Assembly (NCBI GenBank): GCA_010093485.1
Contig: MU001494.1
Span: 1,209,937 to 1,273,936, forward strand
Direction: 5' to 3'
DNA length: 64,000 bases
Origin: Karstenula rhodostoma CBS 690.94
Lineage: Eukaryota; Ascomycota; Dothideomycetes; Pleosporales; Didymosphaeriaceae
A model generated the notes under the pieces. It had not been told where the DNA came from. It made no database searches and worked only from the letters and a program-made list of their open reading frames with translations. A program made the position numbers and the translations under genes. Below, in pieces: positions 11,924 to 24,014 of the stretch (within the stretch, counting starts at the first letter, position 1; every line of letters starts with the position of its first letter).

Positions 11924-13202
11924 ATATTATATATAATTACTATAAGGGTAGGTAACTTAATAAAGTAAAGGGGATAAAAAGGCGTGTTATACTTTACTAA
12001 TATATAAATAAAGGGGGACTAAAAAAGTAACTAAGACTTACCTAGTATCTATATATAGGCTAACTAAAAAGGGTATAATACTAAACTAGTTAAAATAGGC
12101 TTAGTATATATTTACTAATATATAAGAAATCTAATAATAGAGAGTTAATAAGGTATTAAAAAGGATAGTTTTTATTAAAATTAGAATAAAAATATATATA
12201 GATAGGTATTATTACCTATATTATTTTTTCTTATCCTATATTCTATTAGTTATTAATAGTATATATATAAGAAAAAAAAAGAATATAAGTAAAATACCTA
12301 TCTTTAGTATATTATAAATCCTACTTAATAATATAATATAATACTTATTATTCTAGATTTACTAATATATTACCTATACTTTAGGATTAACCTAACTAAT
12401 AAGCCTATATAGGTAGTAATATACCTATTCCCTACTATCTATCTAGGGATACTAATAACTAATACCTATAATAAAATAGAAAAGTATAGTAAGAATATTT
12501 AAATAATAATAATAATAATAAGTAATAGTTATAATATCTAGAAAGTTAAAAGCTAGCTAGAATCTAAATCTAAAGTATATATAGATATAAAGAAAATACT
12601 TAAACTATATAAGCTAGATTAGCTAATAATATAATATTTATTATCTTTTAACTATAAATATATACTATAGTAATAGAAGATATAGGGTATATAAAATTAC
12701 TATAATAATAAAAAAGAAATTAAAAAGAATAAGAAGTTTATAATAAAGGTAATAAGTAATAAAATAAGTATCTTCTAGATATAGGAAATCCTATATAATA
12801 TAGTAATATAGGTATAAGTAATAGTAATAATAATAGTAAAGAAGTCCTAAGTTCTATTCTAAGTCCTAAGTATAGAGCCTATAGGGTAATATATAAAGAG
12901 TAAAGAATAAAGAATAAAGGATAGAAGTAAAAATAGTAGCTATATATAATTAGTATTTAATAATAGTAATAGGGGTATATAGTATTTAATTATAAAATAC
13001 TAAAAGAGCTTAGTATCGCGTTAATAGTAAAATAAGGTAATAACAATTATAATATAAAATTAACTAATATCTAGCTATAATTAGTAGCTTTTAATAGATC
13101 TTTATAACTAGTTCTAGGGAAAGATAGTAATTAAATAAACTTAACTTAGTAAAGTAAAGATTCTAAATAAATAAATAAAGAGGTAACTAACTAATACTAG
13201 CT
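11924..13202 (-). mobile_element. Family B, full length (1,279 bp)
   Basis: This uninterrupted copy reads from the (TA) tail (11924) to the 5' terminus AATACTAGCT (13202). It is flanked by CTAAGGTATAT at 11913-11923 and 13203-13213. It lies tail to tail with the copy at 8772-11899; each has its own target duplication, only a few bases apart in the same Gy1. It defines the full B length. One strand has a stretch with relatively few stops (about 12520-12800, plus), but no recognisable protein. Confidence 0.9.
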
Positions 13203-15726
13203 CTAAGGTATATTAAACTAGAAGTATAAAACTTTTAGAATTACTAAAAACTTAATTAAGGCTAGAAAGAGGAATATAATCTCTTTAAGTATAGTTTTAA
13301 TAAAACTAAATAAGACTACTAATAGTAGATTATTATTAATAATAAATATATATCTATTCTAATTAGAAGACTATATAAATTAAGAAAATAGAAATACTTA
13401 GATATTAAAGAAATAATATATTATATTATAAATAAATATACTATTTCTAAGTTTAGGTAGCTAGTAATATAAGAGATAAGTAACTATTTAGCTCCTTTAT
13501 ATATAGTACTATAAGTTACTTACTACTAGTAGATAACCTCTATTTTATATTCTTTTTTAAATTATAATATTATTAATATATAATATCTTTAATATTTTAT
13601 AACTTCTCTATAATCGCGTGTTAGGTATTAGTAAATAAGGAGTGTACTACTCTACTAGTATTATATAGTATTATAGTATTATAGCGTTATAGTATTATAG
13701 TATTACTATATTATATAATATATATAGGTAGGTTAATACTTAGTTAATTAAGCCTAGTATTATAGGTGTCCTTTCTTTTTTCTCTCTTATTATAAATAGT
13801 ACTATCCCTTAGAGCTATTTAATAGATCTATATAGTACCTCTAGATATTTCCTTATTACTAGGTAGTTATAATAGTAGCTTTATATTAAAAAAAAAAAAA
13901 AAAAAACTATTTAGCTTACTATAAAAATAAGCCTAAGAGATATAAGCTTTATAGACTTCTGTAACTACTACTTATAGTAAAATAACTATAGTAAAGTATA
14001 ATAATAGATTTTATTATAAAATTTCTAAAATTACTATAGCTAAGGATAAAGTATATATATAATACTATTATAGTAATAGTATATAAACTTATAAAGGTAG
14101 CTAAATTTAGGCCTATAAAAAAATCTATAATAGTAGAAAAACTAGCCTATAAGATTAATAATATACTATTCTCTAAATATAGACTACTAGAAGAATTTAT
14201 TATAGATAGAGATAAGCTCTTTACTTTAAAATATTAGAATACTTTTACTATAGCTTTAGAAATAAACTAAAAGCTATTAATAAGCTTTTACTCTAAAATA
14301 AATAAATAAATAGATAGAATATATAAATTAGATACTTAAGTAGTATCTATAATTCTATATTAATAAGTAATAAGATAACTAGATAGAACTTTTACTAACT
14401 ATATAATTAGTATATAATAGCTTAAGGTTAGGTATAATAGGATACTTACCTTATTATATAAACTATAGATATAAACTAGTTACTTATTAAAATCTAAAGA
14501 ATATAGAAAATATCTCTACTAGAGCCTAAAATAAAACTTAGAAGATAAAGGAATTTTATAAAGTTTTATAAGAAAGGATTACTTATAAAGCCCTTATAGT
14601 ATCTAAGAATATAAATAAGTAAAGAATTAAAAGACTAACTTTTAAAAAAAGGGATAAAGTTTTTCTATTATAGAAAAATTTAAAAATAAAATAACTAAGT
14701 AAAAAACTAAATTATCTTTAAGTAAAATTCTTTAAAGTTTAAGAAATAAAGAGACTAGTTATAACTAAGCTACTTCTACTAATAAGTATAAAAATATACT
14801 TTACCTTTTATAAATTACTTTTAGAACTAGTACCTTTAAATACTCTAATTAAAACCTAACTAAAGTTAGAAAATAATAAGTATAAAATTAAAGTAATTAA
14901 AAATCTATAAATAGTTAAAAATTAATAAAAATACCTAGTTAAATAGAAAGGATAGATAGAATAGTATAATATTTAGGAACTAAAAGAAAACCTTATAAAT
15001 TATAAGAAACTATTAAAAACCTTTTACTAGTTAATAGTAAAAAATTAATTCTAAAAGGTTTAGTTAATAAGGATATTAATTTAAAATTAAAAAAGAAGTT
15101 AAAAAAAGTAAAAAGATTAATAATAAAAGAATTAGTCTATAACTAGTCTAAATTAGTTAAAGATCTATATAGTAGTAATATAAAAGTAGGACTAGTATTT
15201 ATATTTTTTAAAGCCTCCTCTTCTAAATAATCTAGTATACTAAGTATATAAGTATTATAAGTTATAAGTAACTACTTTTACTTTTCTATTTCTATAATCT
15301 CTACTTTTAAATAAGTAATTTTAGTCTTAGTATAGAAAATAGTAAAATACTTTTTATATTTTTTAGACTAAATATATTTCTAATTTTTTTTAGGAATTTA
15401 AAGACTATACTCTATATAAATAGTAATATATATAGTATACTCCCTAGTTAAAGTATTTATAAAATACTTTAGGACCTTTTTCTTTATATAATAAGTATAC
15501 TTTATTAGTATTACTAAACTATAATAATAAACCTTATTAGTATAGGTATAATAATAATTAATTAATAATTATTTTAGTTCCTTAGATATAGTTAGGGAAG
15601 CTTAGGAAATCTAGAGGAGAATATAATACTATACTTAAAGATATAAAAGAATAAATTTTTATACCCCTAAATTATACTATAATAGTAGGTTATAAGGTAA
15701 TAATAGGGTATTAGAATAATAACTAT
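13203..15726 (+). pseudogene. RIP-degraded Gy1 integrase and chromodomain
   Basis: This continues the Gy1 that ends at 8759. The zinc-binding region comes first, then the catalytic core: a D-F-I motif (IIDFIIKFL, 14000-14029) corresponding to the usual MDFITDLP, and EFIIDRDKLFT at 14192-14224, whose DRD aspartates survive. A C-terminal chromodomain at 14932-14994 reads YLVK*KG and ELKENL, the family pattern YLVKWKGxxxxxNTWEPxENL with Trp changed to stop. It is interrupted by the family A fragment 13494-13904. In life the integrase would insert cDNA, and the chromodomain would steer it to methylated histone H3. It is non-functional here. Confidence 0.9.
13494..13904 (+). mobile_element. Family A 3' fragment, TSD AACTATTTAGCT
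   Basis: A 411-bp 5'-truncated copy ending in poly(A) (about 13889-13905). It is flanked by the 12-bp repeat AACTATTTAGCT at 13482-13493 and 13905-13916. The integrase reading frame continues across the site when the insert is removed. Confidence 0.9.
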
Positions 15727-15740
15727 AAAAGGGGGGATAA
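15727..15740 (+). promoter_or_regulatory. Gy1 polypurine tract
   Basis: AAAAGGGGGGATAA sits immediately upstream of the 3' LTR, the usual plus-strand primer position. The same tract appears in reverse (TTATCCCCCCC) at 40197-40211. Confidence 0.85.
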
Positions 15741-16270
15741 TATTATAATTATAGTAGAACTAGGCTAAAAAAAAGAAAAGAATTATATATAAAATATTAG
15801 TAATAGAGATAAGGCTAATAAGTACTTATATATAAACCTATAGAATAGCTTATATTATAAGTTATATAACTATAATTCTACTAAAAGTATAAAATCTTAA
15901 AAGTACTAGATTTTAGTAGGAGTAAAGTAAATATATTTACTAAAAGGATAGAATTTATAGAAGTAGACTAGGAGATTCTAGAATAGTAAGAATTAAAATA
16001 ATTAATATATAATCTAAAAAACTCTCTATATAATTCCTATTCTTTATAGTTAACTTAAGATATTATTTAAAAGTAGTTTACTTTTATATCTAAATTAAAG
16101 TATTTTATATTTATATAAATACTTAGTTTTCTCTTAATATTATTATATTATATATTATTATAATATAGAATATTTACCCCCCTCTTTATATAGCCTCTAT
16201 TATATCTTATTCCTTAAATAATATTTAAGGTATAGACTATAGTTAGGTATATAGGAAACCCCTTATAATA
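15741..16270 (+). repeat. Gy1 3' LTR
   Basis: A 530-bp LTR, TATTATAATTATAG to CCCCTTATAATA, adjacent to the polypurine tract. It closes the Gy1 whose internal part starts at 5511. Confidence 0.9.
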
Positions 16271-16775
16271 ATTCTAGTTATAGTTTCTAGATTTTAGTTA
16301 TAATAAAAGCTTTAGTTTTAATATTTCTAGTAGATATAATTTAGATAGTATTTACTATACTTAAATAAGACTTAGTATCTATATCTATAATAATTATCTA
16401 TAATAAACTATATATTTTTAACTTCTAAAAATATATCTTTTTAAATTCTAACTAACTAAAATATTCCTTACTCTATTCCTTACTATATTTTTTAATATAG
16501 AGCTTTATTTATATTTATATTCTAAATTATAGAAATTTTATTTAGTTATAATAATTAGCTATAATAACTTTAGGATATATTTTAGCTTAATAAGACCTAC
16601 TCTAACCCTATTATCTAAGACCTTACCCTAATCTAGGGTCTATATAACCCCTATCTAACCCCTATCTAAAAAAGTAATTAAAAACCTAGATAGAGGTTAG
16701 GTTAGAATTAGGTATACTTATATAAGACTCTAACCCTAACCTAACCCCTATCTATTTACTATTCTAATTTTAATC
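16271..16775. other. Unassigned stretch with CTAACCC-type repeats
   Basis: About 500 bp with no recognised element. The part at about 16588-16745 has repeated CTAACCC and CCCTAACC motifs and an inverted pair (CTAACCCCTATCTA with TAGATAGAGGTTAG), so it could fold. The motifs resemble fungal telomere units but are not in a regular array. Confidence 0.5.
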
Positions 16776-17960
16776 TAGACCTATAGAACTATATAGTATA
16801 TTTATAATAAAAGAGAGTTTTTTATTCTTCTTTAATATTTATTTTATATATTTTTATACTTTTTTAATTATTAGTATAATACTAACTAATAGTTATTTAA
16901 TACTAACTCTTCTTATCTATACTTACTAATATTCTTAATTTTTATCTATAGCTTATAGCTTATAGCTTAATATATTGCCCTATTACTATTACTTTTACTA
17001 TTAATACTATCTACTTATTATTATTATTAATATTGCCTACTTATTATTACTATTAATATTACCTACCTATTATTATTATTAATATTACCTACTACTTCCT
17101 TATATATTCTATAAAACTACTATTATCTATTTTATATTTATTAACTATATAGGTTACTCTAACTTAATTATAATTACTTTTACTATAAAGTCTAGCTTAT
17201 TTTAATTCTTAAAAACTATTATAATTAGTTTTTACTACTTACTAGTAAAGTCCTTATTTCTAGTTAACTACTATAGAGGTAATCTTAATAAGTTCTAGAT
17301 TAGTAATACTATATATATATATATATATATAAGAAACTTATTAATAGACTCTATAATTATATAGTTTATAGTTATAACTTATAGTATTTATATACTAGAT
17401 TAATTATTATACTAATAGAGATTAACTTACTAGATAATATATTAGATTTTATAATATATATAATTAGATATATTTAGGTTACTAATAGACTTACTACTAG
17501 TATATACTATATTATATTTATTACTAAAGATTAATTACTTATTATTATTAGTTATTTTAATAGAGATATAGTATAAGTCTCTTTCTATAAAAGCTAGCCT
17601 TTATATATAATATTATAAATTACTTACTACTAGTAGATAACCTCTCTTTTATATTCTTTTTTTAATTATAATATTATTAATATTTTATAATATCCTTAAT
17701 ATTTTATAACTTCTCTATAATTATATATTAGGTATTAATAAATAAAAAGTATACTACCCTACTAGTATTATATAATATCGTGGTATCGCTATATTATATA
17801 ATATATATAGGTAGGTTAATATTTAGTTAATTTAGTCTAGTATTATAGGCGCCCTTTTTTCTTTTTTATTATAAGTAGTACTATTCTTTAGAGCTATTTA
17901 ATAGAACTATATAGTACCTCTAAATATTTCCTTATTACTAGGTAGTTATAATAGTAACTT

Positions 17961-17989
<29 letters not shown>
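16776..17989 (+). mobile_element. Family A, near full length
   Basis: A body from CTAGACCTATAGAAC to a poly(A) of about 20 (17967-17989). The 5' palindrome is only half present. The 26-bp tandem array lies at about 17000-17100. No flanking duplication could be confirmed. Confidence 0.85.
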
Positions 17990-17992
<3 letters not shown>

Positions 17993-18270
17993 TATAAGGA
18001 TAATTTAATATAGTTTTAATTTATTATTTAATTTAAATAGGTACTAGAATATATAGAGGAGGCGTTTAAGATTTTTTTTTAAATATTATTAGTATAAGTA
18101 AATATAGATTTATATCTATTAGAGGATAATATATAAATAGCTATAAAATAGTTTACTTTAGCTCTAATTAAAATAGTAATAGTTATATAGATAAGTAAAA
18201 AAAAGTTTAATAATACTAAAATTTCTTTTAGTTTATATTACTACTTTAGCTTGGTACTAGAGTAGCTATA
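17990..18270. other. Unassigned 280-bp stretch
   Basis: Lies between a family A poly(A) and a Gy1 LTR. It contains one GGAGGCGTTTAAG island but no motif I can name. It may be the original target of the pol-less Gy1. Confidence 0.4.
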
Positions 18271-18799
18271 TATTATAAGTGGTTTCCTATATACCTAACT
18301 TAGGTCTATACCTTAAGGATTATTTAAGGAATAAAATATAATAAAGGTAAATATAAGGTTATATAATAATACTATACTATAATAGAATATAATATAATAA
18401 TATTAAAAAAAGACTAAATATTTATATATATATAAATAGCTTTAATTTAGGTATAAAAGTAAACTATATCTAAATAATATTTTAAGTTAACTATAAAAAA
18501 TAGAAACTATATAAAGATCCTCTTAAATTATATACTAATTATTTTAATTCTTACTATTCTAGAATTCCCTAGTCTACTCTTATAGATTCTATTCTTTTAA
18601 TAGGAGTATCTATTCTATTTCTACTAAGACTTAGTATTCTTAGAATCTTATACTCTTAGTAGGATTATAGTTATATAACTTATAATATAAACTACTTTAT
18701 AGGCTTATATATAACTATCTATTAGTTTTATCTCTATTACTAATATTTTATATATAATTCTTTTCTTCCTTCTAGCCTAGTTCTATTATAATTATAATA
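18271..18799 (-). repeat. Gy1 3' LTR of the pol-less copy
   Basis: A 529-bp LTR in minus orientation (TATTATAAGTGG to AATTATAATA). It abuts the protease region at 18800 with no polypurine tract and no pol between. Confidence 0.88.
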
Positions 18800-20045
18800 T
18801 TTAGTTTTACTTTTTATAAATACCTTATACTAGTAATCTATAATATTAATCCTTAGCTATATATTATTTAACTTTTCTAGTTAATATATAGATTATTTTC
18901 TAATAACTAATTATAGTCTAAAATAGTTTCTAGACTTCCTATATTTATTATAGTAAAGCTATATTAATTTTTAAATTCTTTAATATCTACTAGTAATAAT
19001 AGTATTTTAAAGTATAACTAGCCTTTATTATATTTTTAAGAAAATATCCTATTTATTATTTCTAATTAGACTAATTCTACTTTATTATAATATAGTAAAT
19101 TATATTTTTTTACTATCTTAGATAAGATTAGATATCTAGTAATACTAGGGTTTATTAATATATTTACTTAGAATTCTTTAACTATAATCTATTTTTCTAT
19201 ATAGAATTCTATAGCCCTATTATTTCTATTTACTCTTTAAGCCTTTAGAATACCCTTACTAGCTTAGCTTTTTACTTAATAGTATTTTAATTTTTTAATT
19301 TTATTTAAGTCTTATTATAGACTCTTATATACTTATATTTATTATATAGTAAATAGTTATTATATTATAGATTTTTTATTCTTTTAAACTCTTTTATATA
19401 TTATCTCTAGTTACTGTATTAATATTTCTAAGGGGTTTTAAAGTAATTTTAATATATATACTTTTAGTGTTATTCTATTCTAAAAACTTAAATAAATTCT
19501 CCTTTATTTATTTATTTAATTATAGTATATAGGGTATTCTATAATTAAGTAGTTATATAATATAATATATTTATAGTATTTCTTCTACTAATTACTAGTT
19601 ATTTTTTTTTTTTACTAAGGTATTTTAGATATTCCTCTATATAGTTATAGTCCTTTTATTAAACTTATTATATATATTCTAGATCTTTCTATAAGGGATA
19701 AATATTATTACTATACTTATAAGACTTTTTATTTTTTTTAAGTTATATTTTATAGGCTAATATTTTACTATATACTTTTATTTCTAATATATAGGGTAAT
19801 AATATAGGTAATATTAATACTATTTTAGGGTATTATAGTATTCTTTTTATTCCTTATATCTATATATATAATATAGCCCTATAGTATAATTTTTCTTTAG
19901 TAATTTTTTATATTCTAATTTACTAGGTACTTTTACTACTATATCTTTTTCCCTTCTATAGTATTTATATTCTATAAATCTATAGTACTATTATATAATT
20001 ATTAAATAGTTATTATTTATTTAGATTTACTATACTATAACTAGT

Positions 20046-20196
20046 TACCCTTTTTAGTTAGCCTATATATAGACGCTAGGTAAGTCTTAGCCACTTTTTT
20101 AGTCCCCCTTTATTTATATATTAGTAAAGTATAATATACCTTTTTATCCCCCCTACTTTATTTAGTTACCCTACCTTATAGTAAATCTCTATAATA
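20046..20196 (+). mobile_element. Family B copy, 151 bp, TSD TATAACTAGT
   Basis: 5'-truncated at TACCCTTTTTAGTTAGCC. The (TA) tail is followed by the right direct repeat. Repeats TATAACTAGT lie at 20036-20045 and 20197-20206. Confidence 0.88.
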
Positions 20197-20999
20197 TATA
20201 ACTAGTATTCTATTTTACTTTTTTTCTATTTAGTAATATATTTAATTAGTATTTATATCTATAATCCTAATTTTATAGTTATAAACTAGTATAAAATACC
20301 TACTACTTCTATATATCTAGTATAGGTTTTATAGAATTTAATTTATAAATTTTTTTTTATTAATTATTTCTTAGACTTTTATTAGTAGTTTAGAGATTTT
20401 AGACTTATTATTTATAGTATCCCCTAGTAGTAGTATAGAGATTCTAGGCTATAATATTACTATAGCTACCCTTATTATCTAGATTTACTTATTCTAGAAC
20501 TTTCTAAAAGGATATTTAGCCTTAAAGTATTCCTTCTCTTTATAGTTTAGATAAGCCCTATTTTTAAAATATTATTATTAGATATTATTCTATTTTTTTT
20601 ATTATAAAGTTTTTTTTTTTCTTTTATAGGTTTTATCTCTTATAATTATATCTTTATTAAGATTTTTTTACTTATAATATAGTTTCTATATATTAGTCTT
20701 TAAACTAAATACTAATTTAGTAGATATTTTCTTTTCTAGCTATTATTTATATAATTAATAGTTAATTTATACTACTAGTTTAATTTAGGCTTCTAGGCTA
20801 TTAGATTTCTTATAATAGAGTAGTTTATTTTTAACTAACTCCTTTAAGCTATTATAGTATACTATCTATAGTAGGATATTATTTTAATTAATTTTAGTCT
20901 AAAGCTATTAGAATATAGTAGAGTATTTACTAGCTAATCCTATTTATTTAATATATTAAATAAATTATTTAGCTTATTATTCTTTATTTACCTTACTAA

Positions 21000-21211
21000 G
21001 TCGGATTTCTTATATATTAGTAGGTATACGCTAGTTTCTATTTTAGTTAGCTTAGTACTATACCCTTTTTAGTTAGCTTATATATAGACGCTAGGCGCGC
21101 CTTAGCTACTTTTTTAGTTCCCCTTTATTTATATATTAGTAAAGTATAATATATCTTTTTATCCCCCCTACTTTATTAAGTTACTCTACCTTATAGTAAA
21201 TCTCTATAATA
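21000..21211 (+). mobile_element. Family B copy, 212 bp, TSD TACCTTACTAA
   Basis: Runs from GTCGGATTTCTTATATATTA to the (TA) tail. Direct repeats TACCTTACTAA lie at 20989-20999 and 21212-21222. It keeps GGCGCGCC. Confidence 0.9.
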
Positions 21212-21722
21212 TACCTTACTAAATATAATCTTAATTTATTTCTTAAATTCTTTTTAGAATATAAAGATTTTTATAGTCTTTTTATTTTACCTTTCTAGTT
21301 CTACTTTATATACTAGAAACTCTTTAATAATTAAATATATTTATTTTATTACCCTTTCTATTATATATATTATAATTACTAAAATTTTTATTTAGTTATT
21401 TCTAAATATATTATAGTTATATCTATAGTATAACTCTATATTTATTAAAAATATTTTAAAATTAGTTATTATTTCTCTATTATAGAGTTTTAGAATTTTA
21501 AAATTAATTTTTAGCGGGTATACTACTATAGTTATAGGAGTTTAAATCTATTCTATAATTATAGCTAGTTATACTTTAAACTATTCTACCTTTTTAACTT
21601 ATACTACTAAAGGGGTTACTAGATTACTAGCTAGACCTAAAATAGTACTTATTTTAAAATCCTTTAAACTAGTAGGTATATTTAGTAATACTATATTAAT
21701 TTAAATCCTTAAGTAATTAAAG

Positions 21723-22028
21723 TATTATAAGGGGTTTTCTATATACCTAGTCTAGATTTATATCTTAAGAATTATTTAAGAAATAAAATATAATAGAGAT
21801 AAATATAAGATTAAATAATAATCCTATATTATAATAGAATAGAATATAATAATACTAAAAGAAAACTAAGTATTTATATATATATAAATAGCTTTAATTT
21901 AAATATAAAAGTAAACTACTTCTAAATAATATTTTAAGTTAACTATAAAGAATAGGAACTATATAGAAATTCTTTTAAATTATATACTAATTATTCTAAT
22001 TCTTACTATTCTAGAATCCTCTAGTCTA
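21723..22028 (-). repeat. Gy1 5' LTR, truncated
   Basis: The R/U5-proximal 306 bp of a minus-strand Gy1 LTR, cut at CTAGTCTA where element T begins. The remaining ~220 bp is absent. Confidence 0.85.
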
Positions 22029-22709
22029 GGTAACGACTTTTCGGTAACCTATTTTAGATATTCGGTAACCCATTTAGATTTTCGGTAAACCACGCCAAGA
22101 CTAAGGAATATTAGTAATCGAAAATATTAGTTTAATAGAGCTAAATTTATAGTCTATTTTACAATTTTAAATTTTATTATAATACCTTATAGTTTAGTAG
22201 TTATTAATAGTTTAAGTGGCGGTTTCTATTAATAGACCTATTTATATTTAAGTAATATAAAAGGATATATAAAATAATTCTAAAGTAATAATTAGTTACT
22301 ATATATCTAAATATAATAAGTTTAAGAGTTATATTTATAGTAATTTATATTAGTAGATATTACTACTTTTAGATAATATTTCTATATTTAGATTCTATAT
22401 TATATATTAGGTATATAATAAAACTAAAATATTAGAGTTTTTCTCTATATTATCCTCCCTATTATAGGCTCTTAAAGTAAATAAGTATATTACTTATAGA
22501 TATAGTTATACTAAAAGTAAAATATTAATTAAAACTTATAAATCTATTTATATCTCTATAACTATACTAGCTATATAATAAATATAAATAGTATAATATA
22601 CTAGATTTAGCTTACTATAACTTTAATATTTTTAATTAACTAAATTTAATACCTTCTAATCTTTACCTTCCTATTCTAGACTAGTAGTTTACTAAATATC
22701 TAAATAGTA
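22029..22709 (+). mobile_element. Element T: DNA-transposon-like end with TTCGGTAAC repeats
   Basis: Begins GGTAACGAC and carries TTCGGTAACC-type motifs at 22040, 22061 and 22081, a period of 20-21 bp. GGTAAACCACGCC follows. This GC island contrasts with its flanks. Spaced subterminal repeats of this kind are typical of transposase-binding ends. The following 600 bp is AT-rich with no transposase motif that I can identify, and the opposite terminus was not found. The call is inference from repeat layout. Confidence 0.5.
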
Positions 22710-23599
22710 CTAGTAGTAGTATTAACTTTATTTACTATTTAAAACTAAATATTTTAAAAAACCTTTATAAAGTTAGGTATATTCTTTAGTAAGTTAACCT
22801 CTATTAGTATAATAATTAATCTAGTATATAAATACTATATATTATAGTTATAAACTATATAATTATAAAGTTAATTAGTAAATTTCTTATATATATATAT
22901 AGTATTACTAATATAATATTACTAATTTAGATAGAAATAATACTATAATAGTTAGCTAAAAATAAGGACTTTATATATAAGTAGTAAGAGATAATTATAA
23001 TAGTTCTTAAGGACTAAGAGGAGCTAGACTTTATAGTAAAGGTAATTATAATTAAATAGTTAAAAAAGCCTATATAGTTAATAAATATAGAAATAGTAGT
23101 AGCTACCCTATAGTAGGTAAAGTAAAAAGTAGTAAATAATATTAATAGTAATAATAAATAGATAATAATAGATAGGTAACCCTTTTTAGTTAGCCTGTAT
23201 ATAGAAGCTAGACGTGCCTTAACCACTTTTTTAGTCCCTCTTTATTCGTGTATTAGTAAAAGTATAACACGCCTTTTTATCCCCCCTATTTAATTAAGTT
23301 ACCCTACCTTATAGTGAATCTCTATAATATAGATAGGTAATAATAAATAGATAATATTAATATTAATAGTAATAGAGTAAGCTATAAGCTATAAGCTATA
23401 AACTATAAATAAAAATTAAGAATATTAGAAAATATAAATAAATAAAAGAGTTAATATTTAAATAACTATTAGTTAGTATTATACTAATAATTAAAAAAGT
23501 ATAAAAATATATAAAATAAGTATTAAAGAAGAATAAAAAGTTCTCTTTTATTATAAGTTTACTATATAGTCCTATAGGCCTGGATTAGAATTTAGGCCA
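22710..23599 (-). mobile_element. Family A copy lacking 3' part, inserted in M
   Basis: The 5' palindrome is at about 23577-23599 and abuts ATATAATTACTTA of a family M element. The identical junction occurs, inverted, at 58841-58870, so both derive from one insertion event and were later duplicated. The 3' portion is missing where element T ends. Family B is nested at 23180-23328. A 70-codon open frame at 23014-23226 is a chance opening in the repeat. Confidence 0.85.
23180..23328 (+). mobile_element. Family B copy, 149 bp, TSD ATAGATAGGTAA
   Basis: 5'-truncated at CCCTTTTTAGTTAGCC. The 12-bp direct repeats ATAGATAGGTAA lie at 23168-23179 and 23329-23340. It is absent from the duplicate A copy at 58852-60095, so it is younger than the duplication or was lost there. 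Confidence 0.9.
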
Positions 23600-24014
23600 A
23601 TATAATTACTTATTAAAATAAGAAATACTCTATTTAAACTAGTTTTAATATATATTATATAATATTATATAGTATTTTAATACTATTAGTATTATAGAAT
23701 TATATTCTTAAATAATATTATTAAAAAGTCTAATAGTTATAGAGCTATTAATTAATATTTAAAATAAACTAGTTTTATTTACTAAGCTACTAGTTTTCAC
23801 TTATTTAAAATATTTAAATATATTATAAACCTAATTTTTTTATATTTTAAATATAATAAAATATAAGATTTTTACTTAGAATTAGATTTCTATATAGTAT
23901 ATTACTAGCTAAATATAATAGTAAGGAACCTCACCTTTAAAACTTTAAATAAATAAGTTTAAAAAAAATTACTTATTAATATATTACTAATTTATATAGA
24001 TATATATAGGCTAT
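23600..24014 (+). mobile_element. Family M right portion
   Basis: About 410 bp nearly identical to the reverse of 58439-58851 and similar to 62030-62480. It lacks its left half, displaced by A, and its terminal repeat, replaced by B. Differences from 58439-58851 seen by eye are mainly G/A changes of the RIP type, such as TTCACTT versus TTCGCTT and CTCACC versus CTCGCC. Confidence 0.8.

Larger units (their letters stand above)
18800..21722 (-). pseudogene. Gy1 gag-protease remnant lacking pol
   Basis: Reading leftwards from the 5' LTR (21723-22028): leader, gag, a CCHC knuckle in Tyr form near 20515-20556, then a protease/linker segment at about 18803-19010. The latter resembles that at 44560-44800. 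The sequence then jumps straight to the 3' LTR at 18799. Reverse transcriptase, RNase H, integrase, chromodomain and polypurine tract are all missing. Two family B copies are nested inside (20046-20196, 21000-21211). It is either a deletion derivative or a non-autonomous variant. RIP stops abound. Confidence 0.82.

Noticed and set aside
12520..12800. Possible protein-coding gene in family B
   Set aside because: The plus frame has few stops, but in DNA where all stops are TAA/TAG and any can be ascribed to RIP this is not decisive. No family motif was found, and the strand is opposite to the retroposon sense strand.
8772..13202. One long inverted-repeat DNA transposon
   Set aside because: The two arms each carry their own different direct repeats, so they are two separate family B insertions rather than the terminal repeats of one element.
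23014..23226. 70-codon minus-strand open frame
   Set aside because: Same repeat region as 205-426 in another family A copy, crossing the B insertion boundary; a chance opening.
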